A stretch of 64,000 nt of DNA from Prosthecobacter debontii (GTDB taxonomy: Bacteria > Verrucomicrobiota > Verrucomicrobiia > Verrucomicrobiales > Akkermansiaceae), in the NCBI GenBank assembly GCA_945873125.1, contig CAMCBV010000013.1:1-64000 (forward strand), given 5' to 3'. Under the pieces are notes generated by a model. The model was given only the letters and a program-made list of their open reading frames with translations. It made no database searches and was not told the origin of the DNA. Below, piece after piece: positions 1 through 10,200 of the stretch. The first letter of the stretch is position 1. Every line of letters begins with the position of its first letter. A program made the translations under genes and the position numbers.

Positions 1-559
1 CCTCCGAATGGTTATTGCAGATTTGCACCATCCTTCCATCATAGAGAATCGTTGTTTTCTTCTCACCCTCCACGCCACCGCCCTGAAGACGGAGATGCTT
101 GCACCCTTCCAGCAGGATGCCAACCGGCATTGGGTCATTTGAATCCATGGTGTTCGAAACGATCAGCGGGACGCGTGTCACGTTCCTGATGTTGATGGTG
201 TGGATGCCCGGGAGAAACTGGATCACAACGGGGTTGTCCGCTGTCCCTCCGCCCATTGGCTTGAGGGATTCTTCTTGCTGGCCTGGCGCAATGACAACCT
301 TATCTCCAGGCGCCAACTTGAGAGCGTTTAGTTTTCCGAACGTCTTCCAGGGCTTGCCGGCAGGGTTGGCGTCATCACCCTTGACCGGATCAATCACGTA
401 TGTGGTGTTGCCAGGAGACAGAGTCCGTTTCTCTTTGTCCAGATACCGGTCAGGGCTTGAATCCGCCGCCATGGCAGACCAGGCCATCAGCGAAACTGCA
501 ATAGAACTTCGGAATATCTTTTTCATGTCGGTTTGCTTGTTTTTCGTATTGTGCTTCAT
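1..559 (-). CDS. secreted pectin-lyase-fold protein, GH110-like (partial, C-terminus outside window)
   Basis: This is the N-terminal part of a gene that runs off the left edge. The start is ATG at 559 or, more likely, ATG at 526, which opens directly into a signal peptide (MKKIFRSSIAVSLMAWSAMA). The mature part begins with a 'DPVKGDDANPAGKPWKTFGK' segment, common at the start of right-handed beta-helix carbohydrate enzymes. It then reads QFLPGIHTI, PVGILLEGCKHLRLQGGG and ILYDGRMVQICNNHSE, which resembles the early coils of GH110 alpha-1,3-galactosidases (a 'hydrophobic-G-hydrophobic, DGxG, hGRM' pattern). The fold call is fairly safe; the GH110 call is a recollection of the family pattern, and the catalytic residues lie outside the window. 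It is the last gene of the island in transcription order, 128 bp downstream of the DUF6288 gene. Confidence 0.6.
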   Translation of the reverse strand, partial: MKHNTKNKQTDMKKIFRSSIAVSLMAWSAMAADSSPDRYLDKEKRTLSPGNTTYVIDPVKGDDANPAGKPWKTFGKLNALKLAPGDKVVIAPGQQEESLKPMGGGTADNPVVIQFLPGIHTINIRNVTRVPLIVSNTMDSNDPMPVGILLEGCKHLRLQGGGVEGEKKTTILYDGRMVQICNNHSE

Positions 560-687
560 GGATTATTTTCCTTCCATCAGGTCTATCAAGGCGTCGTGTC
601 AACCCACGGGCTTCAGTTTGAATTTCTTGATACTGAGACCCTTGATGCGTTGGGAATTTTGATTACGTGAACCAAGAAGGGTGGCTT

Positions 688-3600
688 TCACTCCAAGTCC
701 GAGTGCTTCAAGCCCTCGAAGAAGCAATCCACCTGGCCGAAGGGAACTTTCGTCGTCTCGTCGTATTCCACGTTGGTATAGAAAGCGATGACGTTGGTGC
801 CCTTTTTCAAATGTGCGACCTCACCGGGGCCCAGGGGCCAAGGCGCATAGTGGGGTTTGTTCTGCCACCATCCGTAGCCCACGATCGGGTGCCCGTTGAG
901 GTAAACCCTGAAGCCTTGCGGGTTCAGGATGCTCAGTCGGTAGGAGTCGTAGTCGAGTTTTTCCACCTCGAAGGTCGTGCGCGCGACGATAAACTCCCCT
1001 TTGCCCCAATCAGACTTATTGGTAAATGTATCATCGCCTTGTTTGTAAAGACCGGTGCCGATGGGCGCGTGCCCCTTGCTCCACTTGCTGTCGTCAAAAT
1101 CGGGCTTGAACCAATCTTTCATATCCTCCGCCATCTGGATGTCGCGATGGCGGGTCTTCTCACGGGTTGGGACTTGGTCTTTTTCCACGATGGGATCGAA
1201 AGATTTGAAGCGCCAGACAAGCTCTGACTTTGGCACTTTGCCAATCGGTTTCCAACCAGCGGTGGGGTTCCGGAGTTTCGCGAGGTCGATGATGGTGCTC
1301 ACGATACCCGGCCTATGGGCCTCTTCATAGTCCTTCGCGTTAAGCCGCTTGGCGATTTCCGGGCGGTAAACCGTATAGAGGATCTCCTCGAGCTCCTTGC
1401 GTTGATTGGAATCCAGTTTTTCCAGAACGGCGAAAAATCCGAATGATTCTCCGGCTGGATTTGCGCTTGGCGCGGCCACGATGCCGACGAGATCACCGGT
1501 TTTCAATGCGCTGAATCGCGATTGCAGGGCAGTGGCGAGTGCCACGGCAAGGTTGGGGTCATTGCGTAGGCAAATCTTCAGGGTTTCTATGACATTGTGA
1601 GCGCCCTCGGGGGCATGGTCACCGGGCTTGATCATGCCCGTGTCCACGCCTTTCCGCAGCGCTGCCAGGATAAGCTTGCCCGCTTCGCTGTCCGGTTTGT
1701 TTTGCTGCAGGACCGCGTTGAAGTGCTGCATCATCCACTCGCGGGGCATGGTGTGGTATTCACTAGTCGCCATCTCCAGGAGTGTCGGAAGGATTTTGAG
1801 GTATAGGGCATCATCTTTTTGAAGTCCTGAGAGCGCCGCGAAGGAGCAGTCACGAAGCCACCAATCGGAATGCTTGGTCCATGGCATGATGAGCGGCAGG
1901 CGTGTCTGGATTTCATTCGCCGGAGCGAACTTGAGCGCCATCAATGCACCGTTGACCACCCACAACGACTCCTTGGGGTCGGTCAGCATTTTCGTGATGC
2001 TTTTCAGCATCGCTGGGGTGAACTTATCCGTGGGGATGGGGCTATTTCCGATGCCAAACCAGTAGTTCCAGTCGATCATACCGTCCAGCGCGGCGCGGCG
2101 CACGCGCGGGTCCGGGTCTTCCAGGAGTTTTTCGATTTCATCGTAGGCATCTGTCGCCCGGAGCGCCTTGCCCGCCTGGGTGCGGATCATGTCGTTCCGG
2201 TGATAGACGTTCTTGAGAAACACTTCACGCGGCAGCGTTTTGATGTCCTTCTCTGGTTGGTGATAGCCTCCACCCAAAGCATAATAAGGAATATGCGTGG
2301 GTTGCTCGGGACCGTATTTCAAGTAGTTAGGGTTGTGTTCGAGGGAGAAGAACGCCAGATCGGCCTTGGTGCCCCAGAGGTTTTCGGGCAGGGTGTATTT
2401 TTGGGAGAACTTCGTTTTCGGCGCACCGGTGATGCGCAGCGTGCGCAAGGGCGCGGTGAAGGAGAATCCCATGCCGGGACCAGAGTGGCCGACTGCACTG
2501 CCGTAGAAGTCTAGCGTCGCGATGCCGATACTGCCGCCCGGTTCGCGGCTCAGATCGTGCCACCAGGTCAGGCGGTCCATCGACTCACGGAAAAGCGCAG
2601 GTTTTTCCTTCATCAGGTAGGAGGTGGTGATGCCGCGCCAGATGCCATCGCCGCGTCCATTATCAGCATGACCACATATCATCGACGAGTAGCTTTCGAT
2701 CGTCGACAAGGCCAGATATTTGCTGGCTTTCTGATAGGCGGTGGTGTCTCCGCTGGCACCTGCAGCGATCTGCATGGCGGCGGCGATCATACCGTCCTTG
2801 CCGTTGGAGCCGAGGCCGCCTTCTCCACGCTGATCACCGTAGGGAACCGTGCCGTGGCCGGCGAAGCGATAGAAGAAGCGCAGCGAGTTCAGCAAGGTCT
2901 TCTCATCGACATTCACGCCGCATTCCTTGCCCAGCAGCAATGTGGTGAGCACCTGTGCGCCTGCCGGGTTCATCAGGCCACCCGCCACATATGCCGGCCA
3001 GACTCCGCGGCCCCAGTGGGTCCAGCCGCTGTCGAACATCTGGCGCTCCTTCGCGTCGTCGCAGTAATATTGCAGGATGGGCAATACCGACTTGTCGCCG
3101 GTGCGCAGGTAGTATTCACCGCAGGCAATCCCGTTGTAGCCATTGTTCCAGGTGTGGTCGCCGATTGCTTTCACATCCTTCGGAAAGGCATCGAAGTAGG
3201 CTTTCACCCGAGGCAGGTATTTGTCATCGCCGGTGGAAAGCAGGAACAGGCAGGCGAGGGCACCCGGTATGCCGCCATCTTTGAATTTCTGCGGATCGGC
3301 ATAAAAGGCGGCGGCCTCATCGATGATGCGTTTTGACTTCGGGCAATTCAGCGGCCAGGTCTTGCTGTAAGCGCCGAGCACGGGAATCGTGACGGTTTCC
3401 TTGCGCTGGGTCTTGCCGTCAGCGGAGGTCACGTCAAAAACCATTTTGCCATCCGTGGCCTCTGCCTTGGTGAGGGCATTGCCCATCGCGACGAACGGAT
3501 CGAGCCCTTTGAGGGAGGTGCCATTGATTCCTGTTAGAAGCTCTTGCTTGGCGAATTTACCCTCGCACGGGGAGCCGGGCATCATTTCCTCCACTTTGAG

Positions 3601-3801
3601 GATCACGCCCGGATAGACCCGTGCCTTGATCCCGGTGGTGCCGATGACTCCGAAAAATCTCTCGCTGGCCGGATCCGGGCGGGTCTGGTATCTGAGATCG
3701 TCGGCGTTGTAATATCCCTTGCCGTCGCCTCCCCCGCCTGCGGCATGGAGTTGGTTGGCGAACAGGGACAAGATGAGGATGATGGATGATGATCGTTTCA
3801 T
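688..3801 (-). CDS. DUF6288-type PDZ/HEAT-repeat secreted protein with galactose-binding-like tail (copy 1)
   Basis: 1037 aa with a signal peptide ending at FANQLHA|AGGGG. Regions in order: a PDZ-like domain (about 50-135; GVILKVEEMMPGSPCEGKFA, then a GINGTSLKGLDP loop); an alpha/alpha-toroid-like region (about 150-500) with repeated HW/YYLRTGD helices and a WWHDLSREPGG segment; HEAT-like repeats (about 520-840; 'LLEDPDPRVRRAALDGM'). A beta-sandwich tail starts near residue 849 (GWKPIGKVPKSE ... DWFKPDFDDSKW ... FRVYLNGH) and closely matches a domain inserted in the esterase at 32069-33853. It is a paralogue of 10313-13777; the two agree closely to about residue 845 and then have unrelated C-termini. 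I recognise the core as DUF6288-like; its biochemical role is unknown. Carbohydrate binding or processing is inferred from neighbours. Confidence 0.72.
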   Translation of the reverse strand: MKRSSSIILILSLFANQLHAAGGGGDGKGYYNADDLRYQTRPDPASERFFGVIGTTGIKARVYPGVILKVEEMMPGSPCEGKFAKQELLTGINGTSLKGLDPFVAMGNALTKAEATDGKMVFDVTSADGKTQRKETVTIPVLGAYSKTWPLNCPKSKRIIDEAAAFYADPQKFKDGGIPGALACLFLLSTGDDKYLPRVKAYFDAFPKDVKAIGDHTWNNGYNGIACGEYYLRTGDKSVLPILQYYCDDAKERQMFDSGWTHWGRGVWPAYVAGGLMNPAGAQVLTTLLLGKECGVNVDEKTLLNSLRFFYRFAGHGTVPYGDQRGEGGLGSNGKDGMIAAAMQIAAGASGDTTAYQKASKYLALSTIESYSSMICGHADNGRGDGIWRGITTSYLMKEKPALFRESMDRLTWWHDLSREPGGSIGIATLDFYGSAVGHSGPGMGFSFTAPLRTLRITGAPKTKFSQKYTLPENLWGTKADLAFFSLEHNPNYLKYGPEQPTHIPYYALGGGYHQPEKDIKTLPREVFLKNVYHRNDMIRTQAGKALRATDAYDEIEKLLEDPDPRVRRAALDGMIDWNYWFGIGNSPIPTDKFTPAMLKSITKMLTDPKESLWVVNGALMALKFAPANEIQTRLPLIMPWTKHSDWWLRDCSFAALSGLQKDDALYLKILPTLLEMATSEYHTMPREWMMQHFNAVLQQNKPDSEAGKLILAALRKGVDTGMIKPGDHAPEGAHNVIETLKICLRNDPNLAVALATALQSRFSALKTGDLVGIVAAPSANPAGESFGFFAVLEKLDSNQRKELEEILYTVYRPEIAKRLNAKDYEEAHRPGIVSTIIDLAKLRNPTAGWKPIGKVPKSELVWRFKSFDPIVEKDQVPTREKTRHRDIQMAEDMKDWFKPDFDDSKWSKGHAPIGTGLYKQGDDTFTNKSDWGKGEFIVARTTFEVEKLDYDSYRLSILNPQGFRVYLNGHPIVGYGWWQNKPHYAPWPLGPGEVAHLKKGTNVIAFYTNVEYDETTKVPFGQVDCFFEGLKHSDLE

Positions 3802-3879
3802 AAAATTGGTTTGGAATACTTGGATGGGTTGGTTACGAGAATCTCAGTCTTAATCTCTAACAAATTCTCTTTGGTTGCT

Positions 3880-5724
3880 TTATTTTTTCTGCTCATCAAG
3901 GAGCGCTTGGGCTTCGAAAATCCGCCGTTCGAGGTCGGCTGCCTTCAGCGCCTTTTTGAGTTCTTCGGTTTCTCCGCCATGCACTTGCCCTGGAACTGCG
4001 GATTTTTTTCCAGTGTAGTTTTCGTACATGTCAGCGACTGTCCAGTTGTCACTGCGCTGCGTCGCAAAAGGAATATCTTTGATGTGCACCATACGGAGAT
4101 TTCCCATGGGATTGCGCCCCCAAGCAAAACGGTAGTGAATGGGATTGGGCACGAGGGGATGACTCAAAACAAGAGCCTTCCAGGTGATTTGCGGCTGACC
4201 ATTCTCGTCTTTACCGGTTACCAAGTATTCGGCTTTCGCAGGCTGGAATTTTCCATCTTTCCCCGCAATCGAGAACCCTACGATTGCCTCACTGTTCACG
4301 GATGCCATATCGGAGTCGAAACTCAGGATGAGGGTATTGTCCTTTGGCTCCACTTTCGTAATCATGGGCGGCTTCCAATTCACGTTGAAGCCGTACTGGG
4401 TGGCCATGGCCCAACGCGCGATGCGCTCGGCGGCAGGTATCTTCAGCTCCGGGTGCCACCACGCCCTGCGGTGGTCATAACTGCTGGCATACCCGATGTT
4501 CTTGTCGCCTGCCTTGTAGAAGTCGAGAAAGGTTTTGTAATGGGCTTCGCGGACATAAATCCCGAAGTCCATCATGCATTCCAGGTAATTATTCAAAGTC
4601 TGCGGCGCAGTGTCAGTACACAGGGAGATGATGCCGAAGGGCATGTTGGCATCATGGAAAGCGGCCCGCCACGAGGCGATCATCTTCGGGAAAACCTGAT
4701 GGTAGAAAGTCTCCGCATCAGGTCGCGCATTGTTGTAACCCTGATGCCAAACCGCACCTTTTACCGCCAGTCCCGCAATGGGTGCAATCATGCTGGCATA
4801 ACAGTTTCCGGGATAATTCTGGTTATCGATGGGGGCACCTGCCGGTTTGGATGGAGGCGGCTCATTGGATGCTTGCCCCTGCTTCTTCAGCTCCTCCATG
4901 TTTTGCTCATGCTGTTTGATCTGATTTTCCAACTCCTTCTTTGGATCCCACGCTGCAACCTGTCTGTCCCAGTCGGATACCAACGCCCGAACAACCTCGC
5001 CATCCATCGATCTGACGACTGAGAGTGGCAACCATCCTTCGACAGGTGTTCCCCAAAAAGAGGCGTCGATCACGCCAATCGGAATTTGCGATGCCATATG
5101 AATCCGCCGTGCGAAGACGTATCCGATTCCGGAAAATTCAGGAACGCTTTGGGGCGAACAAATGTCCCACTCGCCATCGGGCTGTTTATCTTTTTGGCGG
5201 CGCGGGAAGTTCTTCTTCTCTTGGTTATCAACAAGGGAGGGAACGGTTAGAAGCCTGATCTTGGGAAAGTTCGCACTGGCGATTTCCACATCGCCTCCTT
5301 CAAGATTCATAAGGGGCTCCTGCATGTTGCTCTGACCGCCCATCACCCAGACATCACCCACGAGGATGTTGTCGAGCGTAAGGGTCGCAGCCTTTCCCTT
5401 GATCCTCATCTGCATGGGTTCTCCCGATGCTGGCATCGCTGGAAAAATGACCTTCCACGACCGGTCTGTGCCAGCCTTTGTGGTCTGGATCTTTCCAGCA
5501 AATGATACCGAAACCTCTTCGCCTGCAACTGCCCAACCCCAAATGGTGATAGGCTTCTCACGCTGAAGCACCATATTGGATTGAAACAGGTTGTGCACAC
5601 TGAGCCCTTCGGCAATCGCAGGCGCAACTGTTAGATTGCTTGCGGGCTCCTGCTGCGCCATTGCTGACGATAATGTTAGCAACGCAGATAGCGAGGCTAT
5701 CAGTGAGATTGTGAACTTTTTCAT
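3880..5724 (-). CDS. sialate O-acetylesterase (SASA family, SGNH fold)
   Basis: 614 aa, exported (signal peptide MKKFTISLIASLSALLTLSS). The order of parts is canonical for the family: an N-terminal beta domain (LFQSNMVLQREKPITIWGWA), then the SGNH esterase domain with GQSNM at 130-134 (nucleophile Ser132), the GVIDASFWGTPVEGWLP block, GAVWHQGYNNARPDA, and a YDHRRAWWHPE segment where the catalytic Asp/His are expected. A C-terminal beta domain and a charged, probably coiled-coil end (ETEELKKALKAADLERR) follow. Expected activity is removal of O-acetyl groups from sugars; the real substrate is likely an acetylated glycan rather than sialic acid. The signal-peptide DNA is shared with the PSD1 gene at 7211. 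It lies 64 bp downstream of the DUF1501 gene. Confidence 0.85.
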   Translation of the reverse strand: MKKFTISLIASLSALLTLSSAMAQQEPASNLTVAPAIAEGLSVHNLFQSNMVLQREKPITIWGWAVAGEEVSVSFAGKIQTTKAGTDRSWKVIFPAMPASGEPMQMRIKGKAATLTLDNILVGDVWVMGGQSNMQEPLMNLEGGDVEIASANFPKIRLLTVPSLVDNQEKKNFPRRQKDKQPDGEWDICSPQSVPEFSGIGYVFARRIHMASQIPIGVIDASFWGTPVEGWLPLSVVRSMDGEVVRALVSDWDRQVAAWDPKKELENQIKQHEQNMEELKKQGQASNEPPPSKPAGAPIDNQNYPGNCYASMIAPIAGLAVKGAVWHQGYNNARPDAETFYHQVFPKMIASWRAAFHDANMPFGIISLCTDTAPQTLNNYLECMMDFGIYVREAHYKTFLDFYKAGDKNIGYASSYDHRRAWWHPELKIPAAERIARWAMATQYGFNVNWKPPMITKVEPKDNTLILSFDSDMASVNSEAIVGFSIAGKDGKFQPAKAEYLVTGKDENGQPQITWKALVLSHPLVPNPIHYRFAWGRNPMGNLRMVHIKDIPFATQRSDNWTVADMYENYTGKKSAVPGQVHGGETEELKKALKAADLERRIFEAQALLDEQKK

Positions 5725-5726
5725 AG
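5663..5726 (-). repeat. leader cassette B, copy 1 (signal-peptide DNA shared with 10215-10278)
   Basis: About 64 bp covering the start codon and signal peptide (ISLIASLSALLTLSSA) of the esterase gene is nearly the same as the DNA at the start of the PSD1 gene 4.5 kb upstream. The two mature proteins are unrelated. Confidence 0.75.
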
Positions 5727-5788
5727 GTGAAAACCGCTTGTTTGGTTATTGTTAGTTCTTGATGTTTCGGATGATGGTGAATGAAAAT

Positions 5789-7207
5789 CTACGAGAGGAT
5801 CTCCTTCACAATTTTCGATGGTTCTACACCCGTTAGACGCTGGTCGAGGCCGGAGTAGCGGAAGGTGAGCTTCTCGTGATCGACGCCCATCAGGTGCAGA
5901 AGTGTGGCGTGAAAATCATGCACGCTCACCCGATCGACAACCGCCTTGAAACCCACATCGTCCGTCGCGCCGTGATGCACGCCAGGTTTGATTCCCGCGC
6001 CCGCGAGCCATGCGGTGAATGCATGGGGATTGTGATCGCGACCCGGCTTCTCACCTTTTTGTGAAATGGGCAATCGGCCGAATTCACCCGCGCACACGAC
6101 GAGAGTGTCTTTCAACAACCCACGCTGCTCAAGGTCTGCGAGCAACGCCGCAAATGGCTGATCCACCTCCGCAGCAAAGCCGGTGTGGTTGCCGACGAGA
6201 TCAGCGTGACCGTCCCATGATTGCTGGTTCTCCATCCCGCCGCTGTAAATCTGCACAAAGCGCACGCCGCGCTCTACGAGTCGTCGCGCGGTGAGACATT
6301 GCAGCGCCATGTGCGAACAGTGCGGCTGATCGAGTCCGTATTGCTTGCGAATGTATTCCGGTTCGCGGTTCACGTCGAAGGCATCGGGCGCGGCAGTCTG
6401 CATGCGATACGCGAGTTCGAAACTGTTGATGCGCGCGGCGAGCTCGTTTTCCACTGCGGAACCAGCCATCTGCTCTCGATTGAGAGTTGCCAAAAAGTCG
6501 AGCTGTTCGCGCTGGCGCTTATCCGTAACCTCCGCCGGACGCTTGAGATTTGCAATTGGCTCGCCCTGCGGCTTGAGCCATGTGCCTTGATACACACCCG
6601 GCAAAAACCCTGCAGTCCAGTTGGACGCATTGCCTTTGGGAAGGCCGCGGTTCTTCGGATCCGACATCACAATGAAGCTCGGCAAATCCTCGCTCTCCGA
6701 GCCAAGTCCATACGTCACCCACGAGCCGACACTTGGGTGTCCCATGCGAGTCGTCCCCGTGTTCATCATGAAGAGCGCCGGCGAGTGATTGTTCGAATCC
6801 GTGAAGCACGAGTGAATGAACGCCATCTTGTCCACCTGCTGCGCGAGTTTCGGGAAAAGGCTACTTCCCCACGTGCCCGACTGCCCATACTGCGCAAAAG
6901 TGAACGGCGACTTCATCAGCCCACCCGCCGCATCGGGGAAAAAGCCCGTCTTCGGATCGAATCCCGGCATCGCCTGTCCATCGCGCTTTTGCAGCTCCGG
7001 CTTGTAGTCCCATGTATCCACATGACTCGGTCCACCATTCATAAACAGCCAGATCACCGATTTTGCCTTCCCTGGAAAATGCCCTGCGCGCGGCGCAAGC
7101 GGATTCATCTGCGGAGCTGCAAATCCGGCGCGGGAAAGCATGGATTGTAGGGCTATCCAGCCGAATCCGGCTCCGGCACGGTGTAAAATATGGCGTCGTG
7201 TGATCAT
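5789..7207 (-). CDS. DUF1501 family protein (copy 1)
   Basis: 472 aa, the same length as the second copy at 19237-20655. The N-terminus MITRRHILHRAGAGFGWIAL has a twin-arginine-like start, as is usual for the family. It has the alkaline-phosphatase/sulfatase-like fold signature: SVIWLFMNGGPSHVDTWDYK near residue 50, a GQSGTWGSSLFPKLA region, SWVTYGLGS, VCAGEFGRLP near 355, DHNPHAFTAWLAGAG, and a C-terminal 'VHDFHATLLHLMGVDHEKLTFRYSGLDQRLTGVEP' type ending. The gene begins three bases after the stop of the PSD1 gene (TGA-CCT-ATG), so the two are surely co-translated. The function of DUF1501 proteins is not established; the domain resembles metal-dependent phosphatases/sulfatases. Confidence 0.9.
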   Translation of the reverse strand: MITRRHILHRAGAGFGWIALQSMLSRAGFAAPQMNPLAPRAGHFPGKAKSVIWLFMNGGPSHVDTWDYKPELQKRDGQAMPGFDPKTGFFPDAAGGLMKSPFTFAQYGQSGTWGSSLFPKLAQQVDKMAFIHSCFTDSNNHSPALFMMNTGTTRMGHPSVGSWVTYGLGSESEDLPSFIVMSDPKNRGLPKGNASNWTAGFLPGVYQGTWLKPQGEPIANLKRPAEVTDKRQREQLDFLATLNREQMAGSAVENELAARINSFELAYRMQTAAPDAFDVNREPEYIRKQYGLDQPHCSHMALQCLTARRLVERGVRFVQIYSGGMENQQSWDGHADLVGNHTGFAAEVDQPFAALLADLEQRGLLKDTLVVCAGEFGRLPISQKGEKPGRDHNPHAFTAWLAGAGIKPGVHHGATDDVGFKAVVDRVSVHDFHATLLHLMGVDHEKLTFRYSGLDQRLTGVEPSKIVKEILS

Positions 7208-7210
7208 AGG

Positions 7211-10200
7211 TCAGTTGAGGTAGGCAAATTCATTGGTGGAAATCAGCACCTGGCAGAAATCAGCCAGCGCTTGCTCAGGGCCCGCCGCAAGTCCGCTGTT
7301 GATAAATGCCTTCGCGGCATGGATCTCGGTGGCGCTGGGTGCACGGCAAAGTGCGATGGCATAAGCACGCGAAATCAGACTTGAGAAATCATCCTTGGCT
7401 GCAGCTGCGGGATCATGCTGCAAACGCCGCGCAAATGCCATCGACCACGCGCGGATGTGCTGGCTATTCATCAGCAACAGCGCCTGCGGAGAGACTGTCG
7501 TAGTCGGTCTACTGCCCTGACTCACCAACGGCTCCGGGGCATCGAAAACTACCATCGAGTTCACGAGCTGGCTGCGCTTTACGGTGAAGTAAATACTACG
7601 ACGCTTGCTGTTCTCATCCAGCGTGCCCGCGCCAAACATCGTCGTGTCGAGTTCGCCGGCAACAGCAAGAGCCGAATCGCGAATGACCTCGGCATCCAGC
7701 CTGCGCGGAAGACGGCGCATAAACAACGTATTCTCCGGGTCTGCGGCAGCTTTCTTTGCGTCGGCAACGCTGCTCTGGCGATACGCCGCGCTCGTGAGCA
7801 GAAGTCGATGAATCGACTTCGTCTTCCAGCCGCCTCGGATCAACTCACCAGACAGCCATTCGAGCAATTCCGCGTGTGTCGGCAGTGCGCCTGTTTTTCC
7901 AAAGTCATTCGAGGTGGCTACGATTCCTCGACCGAAATGCTGCTGCCAGATGCGATTTACTGTGACCCGCGCCATAAGCATTCCTCCACCCTTATCCGTA
8001 TCCGTCATCCAGTTTGCAAAAGTGCGGCGCTGGCCTGTGTATTTCGCGCCCTCTGGCGGAGTCCATTTCCAACGCTCAATCCCAGACTCGCCACCGAGTA
8101 CTTGCAGAAATCCCTGTGTCGCCTCGGCCTGCTTTTGATTCGGATCGCCACGCTTCAAAATGTGCGTCTTTTCCAGAAACGGTGGGCCTTGGGAATGCAT
8201 CACCAACGGGTTGTAACCCTCGGCGCAAACCAGCACCGGAGTCTTACTTTTGGTCGATTTCTTGTCATACTCGGCCAGGCGGCTGTTGCGCTCGCTCCAA
8301 CCGGCATCGCGCAGTTTCCACCAATCGAACAAGGTCTGGCGTTCTGCCTCGCTTAGCACCGCGTGTTCGCGCAGCTTGGAATCGAGCGAAGCGATCGCGG
8401 CCGGAGTAGCGTCGCCTTTCAACTTCGGCGGGCCATCGGTGCTCAGGCTCAATCTCGGCCGGCCGATGCAATGTGCGGTGTTCACGTGAAACTCCAGCTT
8501 CACGATCAACTTCACGCCACCTTCGACATCGAGCGGTTCCGCAAATGTGAAGGCCGCCGCCTGATCCTTGCCAATGCCGCCGGAGTCCACCGCCCAGCCC
8601 GTCTTCGCGTCTTCATCGATCGACGAGGCGACGGAAAGTTCAGCTTTGTTCTGTTCGTGGGTGGCCTCGGCGCTGGCGAGTTTTAATTCGCGTTCTGGCC
8701 CGCCCTTGAGCGGAACCGCACTGACCTTGATCCGGCTCAGCGCGAAGTTGCCATTGTCCGCGCGGCCCGGCCCTTTATGTGGGAAAGATCCATGGCTCAA
8801 CGCTTCCAATTTCAAGCCTGTGATGTGCCGCGCCGTCGTGCTTGCGATCAGCGTGTGGACGTCGTCGCCGGGATTCTCACCACTGGCGAGCCATGATCCG
8901 TCGTCCTGCTTCGTGAAGGTCGCGCCGCCTTTCGAAGTGATGTCCGTCACGTCGAGCAATTGCCACGCGGAACGGGGGACGCCCGCTTCATCCGACGCCA
9001 GCCATTTGTCAAAGATCTGCTTCAAGTCGTCGGCCTCGTAAGACTTCAGCTCGGCATTTAATTTCTTCTTCCCCTCCTCGCGATCAGCTAGTTCCCGGGC
9101 CGCCTTGGCGGGATCGAGTTCCAGCTCCACATTACTGCGGACCGTATTTGTGAACGTCGTAAGCATCTGGTAATAGTCCTTCGCGGGAATTGGATCAAAC
9201 TTGTGATCGTGGCACCGTGCGCAGCCCACAGTCAGACCAAGAAACGCGCTGCTGGTCGTCGCGAGCATATCATCCATCGCATCGTAGCGTGTGCGCTCCA
9301 CTTCATTTGCCGTGATTTGCGTGGGAAAAACACCCGCACCAAGAAAGCCAGTCGCCATCAACGCCTCGGTGTTTCCCGGCGCGAATTCGTCACCCGCAAT
9401 CTGCCACTTCGCAAACTCATCAAACGGCATGTCTGCGTTTGCTGCGCGGATGACGAAATCGCGGTAGTGAAAGGCGTGCGGGCGATCGTAGTCGTGCTCA
9501 AAGCCGCTGCTCTCGGCGAAGCGCGCAACGTCCAGCCAGTGCCGCGCCCAGCGTTCGCCGTAGCGAGGTGAAGCGAGCAGAGCGTCCACGACCTTTTCCC
9601 ATGCGTCCGGCGATTGATCCGCAAGAAATGCCTCCACCTGTTCCGGTGTTGGCGGAAGTCCCGTGAGGTCTAGTGCAGCGCGGCGTATGAGAGTGCGGCG
9701 GTCTGCCTCTGGCGAAAACGTGAGCTTCTTTTCCGCTGCTTTCGCATTCAGAAACGAGTCCACAGGATGGCCTCCTGTCGGCGGCGCGGGCTTCGCAAGC
9801 GGGACGAAAGCCCACCATTTACGGTCCTCGTCCGTAACCTGCGATTTGTCTTTTACCACCTTGCCCGCGACGAGTGGAGCATCATACGGCGCACCGAGAT
9901 CAATCCACGCAGCAACCTTCGCGATCTGGTTATCGGCTAGCTTCGGCTTTCTCTCCGGCATATGTGGTTCCACTTCATGCCGAATCATTTTCAACATCAT
10001 GCTCTCCGACGCGACGAACGGCTTCAGCGCTGCCCCCTCCGAGCCGCCGAGCAGCAGACCCTCGCGCGTCGCGAGGTCAAAGTCCCCCTTCACTTTATCC
10101 CCACCGTGGCACTTCAAGCAGTTCTCCTTCAAAATGCCCGCCACATCGCTGCGAAACAACTCGAGCCCTTTTGTCATGCGCTCCGCGTGGTCTGGGGGCA

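Noticed and set aside
3811-5022. Plus-strand open frame of 403 codons
   Set aside because: It is fully antisense to the well-supported sialate O-acetylesterase gene, and its translation has no recognisable domain.
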